A DNA stretch of 64,000 nucleotides from Thermohalobaculum sp963721105 (GTDB lineage: Bacteria; Pseudomonadota; Alphaproteobacteria; Rhodobacterales; Rhodobacteraceae), in contig CAVRHY010000004.1 of NCBI GenBank assembly GCA_963721105.1, forward strand, positions 248,001-312,000, in the 5' to 3' direction. The notes beneath the pieces were generated by a model. The model saw nothing but the letters and a program-made list of their open reading frames with translations. It ran no database searches and was not told the origin of the DNA. Every line of letters starts with the position of its first letter. Within the stretch, counting starts at the first letter, position 1. Of this stretch, positions 25,984 through 34,950 are shown piece after piece. Position numbers and translations under genes: made by a program.

Positions 25984-26940
25984 TCAGGCCGACTTCTCGG
26001 CCAGTTCGGGCGTCCACTCGACACCCTCCCGGCGCATATAGGGGGTGAACCATTGCGGGTCGGTGCGGTGCTCGACGCGGCCGTCGGCGTGGATGCGCGC
26101 CGTGGCGCGCCGGGACGACAGGCAGAAGGTATGCACCGACATCGGCATCCCGCCGGTGTGCGTGTAGCCGACCTCGAGGTGGACATCGACACACATCGAC
26201 GACCCGATGAAGCCCATCGCGCCCATGCCGATATTGTTGCCGAGTTCCTTCAGCTCGAGCTCGAGTTCGGCGATCTTCGGGTCCGGGTTGCGGTCGCCGA
26301 CGGCGCGGAGGCAGGCGGCCTGCTTGCCCAGCACCATGCACGTGTCCTTCGATCCGCCGAGGCCGACGCCGACGATTGCCGGCTGGCAGGCCAGCCCGCG
26401 TTTGCCGAAGGCGATCAGCGTGTCGAGGAAGAACCGCTTGATGCCGTCGATCCCGTCGCCCGGGAACAGCATCCGGTAGTCGCTGCCGAACAGCCCGCCC
26501 TTGTGGACGGTGGTGATGTCGATCCAGTCGACGTCCGGCTCGAAGGACCACTCGACCTCGGGCGCGTTGATGCCGCAGTTGTTGTTGCGGTCGGTGCGCC
26601 AGAGCGGATGCACCCGGTTCGGCCGCAGCGGCACGTCGTTGGTCGCCCGCGCCGTGGCGCGGCGCAGCGCCGCCTCGAGCCCGGTGAAGCCGCGGAAGGG
26701 CGCGTTGTCGCCGACCTTGACGTAATAGCGCGGCAGCCCGGTGTCGGCGCACATTGGCCGCCGGTCCTCGGTCGCCGCCTCCCAGTTCTCGACCATCGAC
26801 TGCAGCACGAAGGCCGAGAGGTCGCCCTTCTCGAGGTCGATCATGCCCTTGATGCCCGAGAAATAGTCCTCGGGAATGTCGATGGCGGCCCGCGTCATGA
26901 TCTCGTAGGCGGCGTCCTCGATCGTCTGGTGCGAAATCAC
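25984..26940 (-). CDS. Class I fumarate hydratase, N-terminal (alpha) subunit
   Basis: 318 residues, the [4Fe-4S]-binding half. Cysteine ligands are expected in RRPMCADTGLP, in RNNNCGINAPE and in SVHTFCLSSRRA near the C-terminus. GLGGSKDTCMVLGKQAA and MGFIGSSMCVDVHLEVGYTH are typical. The start is GTG at 26940, chosen because AGGAG lies 8 bases upstream and the conserved VISHQTIEDAAYEIMTRAA begins there. The two-gene arrangement is like TtdAB and some two-subunit fumarases, whereas many proteobacteria have one fused protein. Confidence 0.87.
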   Translation of the reverse strand: MISHQTIEDAAYEIMTRAAIDIPEDYFSGIKGMIDLEKGDLSAFVLQSMVENWEAATEDRRPMCADTGLPRYYVKVGDNAPFRGFTGLEAALRRATARATNDVPLRPNRVHPLWRTDRNNNCGINAPEVEWSFEPDVDWIDITTVHKGGLFGSDYRMLFPGDGIDGIKRFFLDTLIAFGKRGLACQPAIVGVGLGGSKDTCMVLGKQAACLRAVGDRNPDPKIAELELELKELGNNIGMGAMGFIGSSMCVDVHLEVGYTHTGGMPMSVHTFCLSSRRATARIHADGRVEHRTDPQWFTPYMRREGVEWTPELAEKSA

Positions 26941-26944
26941 GGGG

Positions 26945-27655
26945 CTAACTCCTGGCGAGGCTTCGGCCCCTTGTCGCACGTGGCGGGGGCCGTCCGTCAA
27001 GCGCGGCGGCTGGCCGCCGCGGCTGGCGGTTACGGACGCCGCGCGGTCTCCAGGTACGGCGGATGCGCTGGCGCGCATCATATCCGCCGACCGCCAGCGA
27101 GACGCCGAAGGACGCCGTCGTCGCCGTGCCGTCCGGATCCACGCGCAGGGCGATCAGGAACTCCCTGGCGCGATTGTCCTTGATGGTCCACTGCAACGCG
27201 CCGCCGCCCATCGGGAACTCGTCGCGCGGCGGCAGATGCGGCAGCACGCCCGACCGGGGGATCACCTTGGCGATCCGCTCGGCCCCGGACAGGCGGACGG
27301 TTCCCAGTGCCGACTTCTGCAGGGCGACGTAGCCGTCCCGTCCGCGCTCCTTCGTGGTTGTCTCGCGCATCAGCGGCCGCAGTCTGTCGTCGTCGTAGGA
27401 GATCGTCGAAGCGAGGCCAAGCCGTCCGCCCGATCGCAGCGTCGTGCCCGACAGATGGAAATCCTCCGGAGTCAGTTGCTGCACCAGCAGGGCGACGACA
27501 TAACCCTCGGAGAACCGGCCAGCGCGGTAGCCGAGGTTTTTCTCGGTCGTCGTTTCGGCTCCGGACTTGATCCAGTTCAGCGTCGTGACGTCACCGGACA
27601 GCTCCCGGATCGCCCCGGGAGTCAGCCCTTCATACCTTGCCGCCCGATCGACCAT
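26945..27655 (-). CDS. Hypothetical protein upstream of fumarase
   Basis: 236 residues, not recognised. It has no signal peptide or membrane segment. Middle portions look protein-like (LVQQLTPEDFHLSGTTL, STISYDDDRLRPLMRETTT, LQWTIKDNRAREFLIALRV). The last 40 residues are Arg/Pro-rich and probably out of frame or the result of an indel near 27070; a natural end PPYLETARRP-stop exists in another frame. ATG 27655 has GGAGATATTTCC before it. The stop is 4 bases before the fumarase GTG. It is divergent from queG. Confidence 0.6.
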   Translation of the reverse strand: MVDRAARYEGLTPGAIRELSGDVTTLNWIKSGAETTTEKNLGYRAGRFSEGYVVALLVQQLTPEDFHLSGTTLRSGGRLGLASTISYDDDRLRPLMRETTTKERGRDGYVALQKSALGTVRLSGAERIAKVIPRSGVLPHLPPRDEFPMGGGALQWTIKDNRAREFLIALRVDPDGTATTASFGVSLAVGGYDARQRIRRTWRPRGVRNRQPRRPAAALDGRPPPRATRGRSLARS

Positions 27656-27766
27656 GGAAATATCTCCGGCCGGATCTCCCGTCTGGCAGACTACGCCCGA
27701 CAATCTCGGGCGAAAAGCGCGGTGTCGCCTTTTGCGGTTTGCTCCGCGCCATATTACCTCCGCCGG

Positions 27767-28948
27767 ATGGTGCTGCCCGCAATCCTGACCGACGACATCC
27801 ACGCCGAGGCCCGCGCCCTCGGCTTCGCCGATATCGGCATCGCCCGGCCCGGCATCGGGCCGGCGGGTGAGCGGTTGCGCGCCTGGGTCGCCGAAGGCCG
27901 GCACGGCGAGATGGCGTGGATGGCCGACCGCATCGACTGGCGCGCCGATCCGGGCGTGCTGTGGCCCGAGGCGAAATCCGTTATCATGCTGGCCGAAAGC
28001 TATGCGCCCGAGCGCGATCCGATGACGGCGCTGGACCGCCCCGACCGGGCGGCGATCAGCGTCTACGCGCAGGGCCGGGATTACCATGACACGGTCAAGA
28101 AGCGCCTCAAGCGGCTCGGCCGCTGGCTGATCGACAGGGCCGGCGGCGAGATCAAGGTGTTCGTCGACACTGCGCCCGTCATGGAGAAGCCGTTGGCGCA
28201 GGCGGGGGGGCTGGGCTGGCAGGGTAAGCACACGAACCTGGTCTCGCGCCGGCTCGGCTCGTGGTTCTTCATCGGCGCGATCTTCACCACGCTGGAACTC
28301 GCGCCGGCGGCGGCGGAGACCGATCATTGCGGGTCGTGCCGGCGCTGCCTCGACATCTGCCCGACGGCGGCGTTCCCGGCACCCTACCGGCTGGATGCGA
28401 CGCGCTGCATCAGCTACCTGACCATCGAGCTGAAGGGGCCGATCCCGCGCGCACTCCGCCCGGCGATCGGCAACCGAATCTACGGCTGCGACGACTGCTT
28501 GGCCGTCTGCCCGTGGAACAAGTACGCCCGCGACGCGCACGCGCACTACGCCGCCCGGCCAGAGACCGACGCCCCGCCGCTCGCCGAACTCGCCGTGCTG
28601 GACGATGGGGCGTTCCGCGAGCGCTTTCGCGGCTCGCCGATCAAGCGGACCGGCCGCCCCCGCTTCGTCCGCAACGTGCTGGTCGCCATCGGAAACGCTG
28701 GCGACCCGTCGCTGGCGACTCTGGCGAGGCTGCTGACGGGGGACACCGACCCACTGGTTCGCGGCGCGGCCGTCTGGGCGCTGTCGCGGCTGTCGGAGGA
28801 GGCAGCGTTCCTGAACGCCCGCCGGGACGACGCGGAACCACAGGTCGCGGCGGAATGGGCCGAGGGGCTGGCCGACATCCGGGCGCGGGCCGCCCGCGGC
28901 GAGGACCGCGCGGCGCCGGCGAGGGTTCCACGGGGAAACCACCCGTAA
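27767..28948 (+). CDS. queG: Epoxyqueuosine reductase
   Basis: Cobalamin- and FeS-dependent enzyme that reduces epoxyqueuosine to queuosine in tRNA. 393 residues. Two [4Fe-4S] clusters are bound by CGSCRRCLDICPT and CDDCLAVCPW with partner cysteines. The substrate/cobalamin region includes VDTAPVMEKPLAQAGGLGWQGKHTN with the catalytic Asp. The C-terminus forms HEAT-like helices. ATG 27767 is chosen because conservation (EARALGFADIGIARP) starts just after. A frame open far upstream overlaps the divergent hypothetical gene and is not conserved. Confidence 0.93.
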   Translation: MVLPAILTDDIHAEARALGFADIGIARPGIGPAGERLRAWVAEGRHGEMAWMADRIDWRADPGVLWPEAKSVIMLAESYAPERDPMTALDRPDRAAISVYAQGRDYHDTVKKRLKRLGRWLIDRAGGEIKVFVDTAPVMEKPLAQAGGLGWQGKHTNLVSRRLGSWFFIGAIFTTLELAPAAAETDHCGSCRRCLDICPTAAFPAPYRLDATRCISYLTIELKGPIPRALRPAIGNRIYGCDDCLAVCPWNKYARDAHAHYAARPETDAPPLAELAVLDDGAFRERFRGSPIKRTGRPRFVRNVLVAIGNAGDPSLATLARLLTGDTDPLVRGAAVWALSRLSEEAAFLNARRDDAEPQVAAEWAEGLADIRARAARGEDRAAPARVPRGNHP

Positions 28949-29206
28949 CCCGCTGGCATGCACGGGTATCAGGATGTCTCCCGTTCGCGGTGATCGCGAG
29001 GGTGCGTTCATGCGCGCACCGCCTCACCCGGTGACGTGCAAGTACGCATCCCGCACGGCAGCATCCGAAATATACGCGATTACAATGGCGTGACCATCTG
29101 CTTACGCTTGAGCACACCCGCCCTGTTCCCGCTGCGCCCGCCCCCGTTTTCTTGACATTCCCGGCCTAGCGGACGCACATGCAACAAGACCCAGCCGGGA
29201 GCGCCA

Positions 29207-30118
29207 GTGCCCTTCGTCATCCCCTATCCGCACATCGACCCGGCGATCTTCACGCTGGCGGTCGGCGGTTTCTCGTTCTCGCTGCGCTGGTACGCGCTGG
29301 CCTACATCGTCGGGCTGGTGCTGGGTTGGCGCCTGGTCGTGTGGGAGATGCGGCGAGACTGGCTCTGGCCCGCCAACCGCCCGCCGATGACGCCGCAGCA
29401 GCCCGAGGAGCTGCTGACCTGGATGACGCTGGGCGTGGTGCTTGGTGGCCGGCTCGGCTTTGTCCTGTTCTACAACCCCGGCCACTACTTCGCGAACCCG
29501 GCCGACATCCTGCACGTCTGGAACGGCGGCATGTCGTTCCATGGCGGCATGCTGGGGGTGGTGCTGGCGCTGGTTGCCTATTCGCTGCGGAACGGCATCC
29601 CGGTGCTGCAGGCCGCCGATGCGGTGGCCGTGGTGACGCCGCTGGGGCTGTTCTTCGGCCGCATCGCCAACTTCATCAACGGCGAGCTCTGGGGCCGGCC
29701 GACCGACGTGCTCTGGGCAATGCGGTTCCCGGAGATCAATCCGGCGACGGGCCTGCGCGACTGGGCGATGCTGACCGAGCCGCGCCACCCCAGCCAGCTC
29801 TACGAGTCGGGGCTGGAGGGCGTGCTGCTGTTCGCCGTCCTCCTCTGGCTGGCGCTCTCGCGCCGCTGGCTGAAGTGGCCGGGCGCGATCACCGGCGCCT
29901 TCCTGGCCGGCTATGGCGCGGCCCGCGTTTTCGTCGAGAACTTTCGCCAGGGCGATGCGCAGTTCATCAGCGCCGCCAACCCGAACGGCCACATCCTGCG
30001 TTTTGGCGCGGCGCCCGACGCCTGGGGCCTGACGATGGGGCAGATCCTGTCGCTGCCGATGATCGTGGCCGGGCTGCTGTTCGTGCTGTGGGCATCGCGC
30101 CGCCGCGCCGCGGCGTGA
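29207..30118 (+). CDS. lgt: Prolipoprotein diacylglyceryl transferase
   Basis: Inner-membrane enzyme adding diacylglycerol from phosphatidylglycerol to the lipobox cysteine. 303 residues with seven membrane segments. Motifs: LRWYALAYIVGLVLGWR, MSFHGGMLGVVLAL (essential His), GLFFGRIANFINGELWGRP (Lgt signature), HPSQLYESGLEG and the C-terminal VENFRQGD. Start is GTG 29207, fitting the usual N-terminus. The stop overlaps the midA GTG (GTGA), the first of two overlaps in this three-gene operon. Several lipoproteins in this window (M48, two TPR proteins, OmpA) are likely clients. Confidence 0.94.
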   Translation: MPFVIPYPHIDPAIFTLAVGGFSFSLRWYALAYIVGLVLGWRLVVWEMRRDWLWPANRPPMTPQQPEELLTWMTLGVVLGGRLGFVLFYNPGHYFANPADILHVWNGGMSFHGGMLGVVLALVAYSLRNGIPVLQAADAVAVVTPLGLFFGRIANFINGELWGRPTDVLWAMRFPEINPATGLRDWAMLTEPRHPSQLYESGLEGVLLFAVLLWLALSRRWLKWPGAITGAFLAGYGAARVFVENFRQGDAQFISAANPNGHILRFGAAPDAWGLTMGQILSLPMIVAGLLFVLWASRRRAAA

Positions 30119-31245
30119 CCCCGCTGGAGGCGCTGATCCGCCGCGAGATCGCGCAGACCGGCCCACTGACCGTCGCGCGCTACATGCAGCTGTGCCTTGG
30201 CCACCCGACGCTCGGCTACTACGCGACGCGCGACCCGCTGGGCGCGGCCGGCGACTTCATCACCGCGCCCGAGATCAGCCAGATGTTCGGAGAGGTGCTG
30301 GGCGCCTGGATCGTTGCCATCTGGCAGGCGATCGGCCGGCCGGCCTTTCGGCTGGTCGAGCTCGGCCCCGGCCGCGGCACGCTGATGGCCGACGCGCTGC
30401 GTGTGCTGGCGGCGGCGGGCGCGCGCGACGCGGCCGAGCCGTGGCTGGTCGAGACCTCGCCCGCGCTCCGCGTCGAGCAGGCCCGCCGACTGCCCGGCGC
30501 GCGCTGGGCCGACCGGCTGGACGAGGTGCCCGAGGGGCCGTTCGTCCTGGTTGCAAACGAGTTCCTGGATGCGCTGCCGGTGCGCCAGTTCCTGAAGTCA
30601 CAGGCGGGGTGGCGCGAGCGCCTTGTCGGCTTGGCCGGGGACGGTTCGGGCGGCGGTCGGGACGGTCGCGGTCACGGCGGTGAAATTCCAGACGGCGCCC
30701 CGGGCGGGGGCAGCCCGGCCGGCGGCCGCCTCGCCTGGGGCCTCTCGGACACGCTGCCCGGGGCCGACGACGCGCCCGTGGCGGCCTGGCGCGAAGTCTC
30801 GCCCGCCGCCGATGCCGTCGCGGCCGAGATCGCCCGCCGCCTGGCCGCCGCCCCCGGCGCGGCGCTGGTAATCGACTATGGCTACCGCGCCGCCGACCGG
30901 CCGCCCGGGTTCACGCTGCAGGCCGTCAGGGCCCATGCCCGCGCCGACCCGCTGGAGAGCCCGGGCCGGGCCGACCTGACCTGGCTGTTGGATTTCGACG
31001 CGCTCGCCCGGGCGCTGGCCGCCAGCGGCGCCACGGTGCGCGTGGCCGGGCAGGGCGCCTTTCTGGCGCGCCTCGGCATCGGCCGGCGCGCCGAGGTATT
31101 GGCGCGCGCCCGGCCGGAGCAGGCGGACGCCATTGCCGACGCGCTCGAGCGCTTGACGGGGGCACAGGCAATGGGGACGCTGTTCAAGGCTGCGGCGGCG
31201 GTTTCGCCCGGCCTTGGCGTGCCGCCCGGCTTCGAGGAGGATTGA
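30115..31245 (+). CDS. MidA/NDUFAF7 family SAM-dependent methyltransferase
   Basis: 376-residue class I methyltransferase; the mitochondrial homologue dimethylates an arginine of complex I subunit NDUFS2. Typical segments: YMQLCLGHPTLGYYATRDPLGAAGDFITAPEIS (shown in parts), VELGPGRGTLMADALR (SAM site), FVLVANEFLDALPVRQF and VIDYGYRAADRPPGFTLQAV. About residues 175-205 are an unusual Gly/Arg-rich insertion (GSGGGRDGRGHGGE and following). Start GTG 30115 overlaps lgt. The stop overlaps the pgeF ATG by one base. Confidence 0.88.
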   Translation: MTPLEALIRREIAQTGPLTVARYMQLCLGHPTLGYYATRDPLGAAGDFITAPEISQMFGEVLGAWIVAIWQAIGRPAFRLVELGPGRGTLMADALRVLAAAGARDAAEPWLVETSPALRVEQARRLPGARWADRLDEVPEGPFVLVANEFLDALPVRQFLKSQAGWRERLVGLAGDGSGGGRDGRGHGGEIPDGAPGGGSPAGGRLAWGLSDTLPGADDAPVAAWREVSPAADAVAAEIARRLAAAPGAALVIDYGYRAADRPPGFTLQAVRAHARADPLESPGRADLTWLLDFDALARALAASGATVRVAGQGAFLARLGIGRRAEVLARARPEQADAIADALERLTGAQAMGTLFKAAAAVSPGLGVPPGFEED

Positions 31246-32003
31246 TGCGACCGATCACGGCAACGGGGCTGCAGGGCGTCACGCACGGCTTCTTCACACG
31301 CGAGGGCGGTGTCTCGGCGGGCATCTATGCCGGGCTGAACGGCGGCCCCGGCTCGCGCGACGAGGCCGAGGCGGTCGCCGAGAACCGCCGCCGTATCGCG
31401 GCCCACTTGGGGGCCGACTGCCTGGTTTCGCTGCATCAGGTGCACAGCCCGGACGTCGTCCACGTCACGGGACCCTTGCAGGAGGATCGCCCCCGCGCCG
31501 ATGCGATGGTCACCGACCGACCCGGCGTCGCGCTGGGCGTTCTGAGCGCCGACTGCGCCCCCGTCCTGTTCGCCGATCTGCAGGCCGGCGTCGTCGGCGC
31601 GGCCCATGCCGGCTGGAAAGGCGCGTTGGCCGGGGTCATCGAGGCTGCCATCGAGGCAATGCTGGCGCTTGGCGCCGAGCGCGACCGGATCGCCGCCGCC
31701 GTCGGCCCCGTCATCTCGCAGCGCGCCTACGAGGTCGGCCCGGAATTCGTCGAGCGCTTCCTGGACGAGGACCCGGAGAACGCCCGCTTCTTCGCCGGCG
31801 GGCAGGGCGGGCCGGCCGACGACCGCGCGATGTTCGACCTGCCGGGTTACTGCCTGTCGCGCCTGCGCGCCGCCGGCGTCGGCGCCGCCGAGTGGACCGG
31901 CCACTGCACCTATTCGGATCCGGAGCGCTTTTACAGCTATCGCCGCGCGACCCATGCCGGCGAACCGGACTACGGGCGGCTGGTCGCGGCGGTCGTTCTC
32001 TAG
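31245..32003 (+). CDS. pgeF: Peptidoglycan editing factor PgeF (YfiH/laccase-domain protein)
   Basis: 252 residues. DUF152 proteins have purine-nucleoside phosphorylase/laccase-like fold, and E. coli YfiH removes wrongly incorporated serine during muropeptide synthesis. Signatures: THGFFTREGGVSAGIYAGLN, LHQVHSPDVVHV, LSADCAPVLFAD and AAHAGWKGALAGV with the zinc-binding Cys/His residues, and CTYSDPERFYSYRRA. ATG 31245 overlaps the midA TGA; the TTG three bases earlier is less likely. Confidence 0.91.
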   Translation: MRPITATGLQGVTHGFFTREGGVSAGIYAGLNGGPGSRDEAEAVAENRRRIAAHLGADCLVSLHQVHSPDVVHVTGPLQEDRPRADAMVTDRPGVALGVLSADCAPVLFADLQAGVVGAAHAGWKGALAGVIEAAIEAMLALGAERDRIAAAVGPVISQRAYEVGPEFVERFLDEDPENARFFAGGQGGPADDRAMFDLPGYCLSRLRAAGVGAAEWTGHCTYSDPERFYSYRRATHAGEPDYGRLVAAVVL

Positions 32004-32371
32004 CGCAAGCGGCGCGGAGGGACCGGCCGGCCTCCCCTGGCTTGCGGCGGCCGTACGGCGCCGCATCGTGCGGAGGTCGGTGCGGAGGCGGAGCAGGCCG
32101 GCCTCCGCCGATCACGGACGGCGCGCGACTTCGACGGGGCGACCGGAGCAGGCTGGCGATGATCGGCAGGGCCGTAGCGCCCGGCCTCGCCGCCGCGATC
32201 GTGACGCGGGACGTCCCGTCCAAGCGGCACGGAGATCGTTCCGCGCGCCAGGTGAGCGCAGCCGGTCCGCCGATCCGGCCCCCGGGGCGCCGTTGGCCGG
32301 GACGACCTCCTTTCCCGTTGCGCCCGGACCGGCCCCCGTCCTAGCGTCGGCCCGGACAGGGGAGCCGGCCG
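32004..32371. other. Intergenic region, no gene seen
   Basis: 368 bases between pgeF and the M24 gene, both on the plus strand. It is very GC-rich, with a repeated GGCCGGCCTCC near 32030 and 32095. No conserved coding sequence was found in any frame; a promoter for the downstream gene is presumed. Confidence 0.45.
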
Positions 32372-33511
32372 ATGCTGCATTTCACGCGCGACGAGTTCGC
32401 CGACAGGCTGGCGCGCACGCGGGCCGAGATGGCGCGCCGCGGGCTGGACGCGCTGCTGCTGTTCGCGCCGGAGAGCCAGTTCTGGCTGACCGGCTACGAC
32501 ACGTTCGGCTTCTGCTTCTTCCAGTGCCTCGTCGTGCCGGCCGACCGCGACCCGGTGCTGCTGACCCGCGCGCCCGACCTGCGCCAGGCGCAGCTGACCT
32601 CGACCGTCCGCGACATCCGCATCTGGAAGGACCGGGCCGGCGCCGAGCCGGCGCAAGACCTGGCCGCGCTGCTGCGCGACCTCGGCTTGGCCGGCCGGCG
32701 CATTGGCTGGGAGGCCGCGACACAGGGTCTGACGCACCGGAACGGCGCGGCGGTCGCGGCGGTGGTGGACGGGCTGGTCGATGCCTCCGAGCTGATGGGC
32801 GTGCTGCGGCTGGTCAAGTCGCCGGCCGAGATCGACTGCACCCGCCGCGCGGCCGAGCTGGCGGACCTCGCCTGGGATGCCGCTGCGGCCGAGACCCGGG
32901 CCGGCGCCGACGAGGGCGTGATCCTCGCCGCCATGCACAAGGCGATATTCGAGCGGGGCGGTGACTATCCCGGCAACGAGTTCATCATCGGCTCGGGCGA
33001 GCACGCGCTGCTCTGCCGCTATGCCTCGGGCCGGCGGGTGCTGGACGCGCGGGACCAGCTGACGCTGGAATGGGCCGGCACCTGGCGGCATTATCACGCC
33101 GCCCTGATGAAGACGATCGTGGTGGGAGAGCCGACCCCTCGCCACCGCGAGCTGCAGGACGCCGCCGAGGAGGCGCTGGCCGCCTGCGAGGACGCGCTAC
33201 GCCCCGGCAACCCGATGTCGGATGTCTACGACGCGCACGCCCGCGTCTTCGACGCGCGCGGCCTGACGGCGCACCGGCTGAACGCCTGCGGCTACTCGCT
33301 GGGGCCGCGTTTCTCGCCCGGCTGGATGGAGGACCAGATGTTCTATGTCGGCGCGCCGACGCTGCTCGAGCCGGGCATGGTCTTCTTCCTGCACATGATC
33401 CTGTTCGACAGCGGCCAGGGCGTGGCGATGACGCTGGGCCGCACCTCGCTGGTCACCCGGGCGGGCGCGGAGCCGCTGAGCCGGATGCCGCTGGAGATGG
33501 TGGTCCGTTGA
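32372..33511 (+). CDS. Creatinase/prolidase-like M24 family protein with degenerate metal site
   Basis: 379 residues with the pita-bread fold. The N-terminal domain (1-135) is creatinase-like: FAPESQFWLTGYDTFGF. The C-terminal domain starts at LRLVKSPAEIDCTRRAAEL. The usual metal ligands D, D, H, E, E are not all present. The first-Asp region reads LEWAGTWRHYHAALMKT instead of D-x-G-x-x-x-x-G-x-x-(S/A)-D. The GHG/GxG region reads NACGYSLGPRF. This argues for a metal-independent hydrolase, as in creatinase and some ectoine-hydrolase relatives. Substrate unknown. Confidence 0.82.
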   Translation: MLHFTRDEFADRLARTRAEMARRGLDALLLFAPESQFWLTGYDTFGFCFFQCLVVPADRDPVLLTRAPDLRQAQLTSTVRDIRIWKDRAGAEPAQDLAALLRDLGLAGRRIGWEAATQGLTHRNGAAVAAVVDGLVDASELMGVLRLVKSPAEIDCTRRAAELADLAWDAAAAETRAGADEGVILAAMHKAIFERGGDYPGNEFIIGSGEHALLCRYASGRRVLDARDQLTLEWAGTWRHYHAALMKTIVVGEPTPRHRELQDAAEEALAACEDALRPGNPMSDVYDAHARVFDARGLTAHRLNACGYSLGPRFSPGWMEDQMFYVGAPTLLEPGMVFFLHMILFDSGQGVAMTLGRTSLVTRAGAEPLSRMPLEMVVR

Positions 33512-33651
33512 GCGCAGATGCCAGTGTCGGGTTCGCGGCCGATACGGGGGCTGCGGGGCGGGCGCGATGCGCTCGCGCCCGCCCCGCGCCGGGTCCGGGG
33601 CCGACGTCGGCAGGGGCCGCGGCCGCCCGCCCGTCGCCACCGGGCCGGGTG

Positions 33652-33909
33652 TCAGTGCACGATGGTCGCGGCGTTCGCGATGTTCTTTCCGTCCGTGAAG
33701 GCATAGATCACGTGCACCTTCTCGCCGGCCTTGAAGGCCGTGCGCGTGCCGGCCGGCAGCGTGTAGGCAGCCCCGCTGTCCAGGGTCAGGAGGCGGGCAT
33801 TCGCGTCCCACGCCTTGACGGTGCCGGTGGCCTCGCTGGAAAGGGTCGTCGCGAAGGCGGCGGTCGACAGGGCGGCCGCGGTGAGGGCCGGGATGAGAAC
33901 GGGTCGCAT
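33652..33909 (-). CDS. DUF1344-like small secreted protein
   Basis: 85 residues with an N-terminal signal peptide (VLIPALTAAALSTAAFA) and a single small beta domain: GTVKAWDANARLLTLDSGAAYTLP, then EKVHVIYAFTDGK. This pattern (T-G-T-V-K-x-x-D, L-T-L-x-x-G-x-x-Y-x-L-P) matches DUF1344 periplasmic proteins of unknown function. ATG 33909 chosen at the signal peptide. Isolated gene, opposite to both neighbours. Confidence 0.75.
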   Translation of the reverse strand: MRPVLIPALTAAALSTAAFATTLSSEATGTVKAWDANARLLTLDSGAAYTLPAGTRTAFKAGEKVHVIYAFTDGKNIANAATIVH

Positions 33910-34167
33910 GGTTGCCCTCCTTGGCTGACGGAGGGGCAGCCGCCCGCTCCGACGTCTGGCCGTCGCGGGACACCGGGAATGCTCCGGGCCGGGGCCATGC
34001 TGCCGAAAATGCTCCACGAGGCTGTTCGCGCCGTGGCCGCGGGGTTAATTCCCGTTCAGACCGCTACGCAGGCGTCCCGTCTCGCGCCGCCGCGGGCCCC
34101 GGCGTGCCGGCCGGGGGGCTTGCCCCGCTTGCGCCGCCGACAATAACGACGAGGCCGGGAGGGCCTG

Positions 34168-34950
34168 ATGCCACGTTTCGCCGCCAACCTGTCGATGATG
34201 TTCACCGAGCGCCCGTTCCTAGAGCGCTTCGCCGCCGCCGCCGAGGCCGGCTTCGAGGGGGTCGAGTTCCTGTTCCCCTACGAGGAGGAGCCGCAGGCGA
34301 TCCGCGACGCGCTGGACGCGGCCGGGCTGCAGCAGGCGCTCTTCAACTGCCCGCCCGGCGACTGGGCCGCCGGCGAGCGCGGCATGTCGGCCATCCCCGG
34401 CCGCGAGGCCGAGTTCCGCGACGCCTTCGAGACGGCGCTCGCCTATGCCGGGGTGATCCGCCCCGACCGGCTGCACGTCATGGCCGGCCTTAGCTCGGGG
34501 CCGGCGGCGCGCGCCGCCTATGTCGGGAACCTGGCCTGGGCCGCCGGCCGCGCCGCCGAGCACGACCCGTCCCGCCCGCTGGTCATCGAGCCGATCAACA
34601 CGCGCGACATTCCCGGCTACTTCCTCAACCGCTCGGACGAGGCGGTGTCCGTCATCGACGAGGTTGGCGCGCCCAATCTCCGCCTGCAGTTCGACCTCTA
34701 CCATGCGCAGATCATGGAGGGCGACCTGACCCGCCGGCTCGAGCGCCTGATGCCCGTGATCAGCCACATCCAGATCGCCGGCGTTCCGGACCGGCACGAG
34801 CCGGACGATGGCGAGCTGAACTTTCCGCACCTCTTCGCCACGCTCGACCGGCTGGGCTACGACGGCTGGGTCGGCTGCGAATATCGTCCCGCTCGGCGGA
34901 CCGAGGACGGCCTCGGCTGGTTCCGACGCGCGACCGGGCGGGGCGGGTGA
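34168..34950 (+). CDS. Hydroxypyruvate isomerase family protein (Hyi/OtnI)
   Basis: 260-residue TIM-barrel isomerase of the xylose-isomerase-like superfamily. Starts MPRFAANLSMMFTERPFLERF, typical of Hyi. Later segments are EGVEFLFPYE, ALFNCPPGDWAAGERGM, VIEPINTRDIPGYFL with the catalytic Glu, FDLYHAQIMEGDL, HIQIAGVPDRHEPD and the second catalytic Glu near WVGCEYRP. It interconverts hydroxypyruvate and tartronate semialdehyde, or 2-oxo-tetronate in the OtnI branch. No glyoxylate-pathway neighbours are present to choose between them. Confidence 0.88.
   Translation: MPRFAANLSMMFTERPFLERFAAAAEAGFEGVEFLFPYEEEPQAIRDALDAAGLQQALFNCPPGDWAAGERGMSAIPGREAEFRDAFETALAYAGVIRPDRLHVMAGLSSGPAARAAYVGNLAWAAGRAAEHDPSRPLVIEPINTRDIPGYFLNRSDEAVSVIDEVGAPNLRLQFDLYHAQIMEGDLTRRLERLMPVISHIQIAGVPDRHEPDDGELNFPHLFATLDRLGYDGWVGCEYRPARRTEDGLGWFRRATGRGG

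Noticed and set aside
25292..26752. Apparent single long fumarase frame
   Set aside because: The upstream part is an out-of-frame reading of the alpha subunit; the true beta subunit starts at ATG 25966.
29179..31245. Apparent 688-codon protein ending in the MidA methyltransferase
   Set aside because: The upstream half is an alternative frame of lgt. The MidA gene starts at GTG 30115, overlapping the lgt stop.
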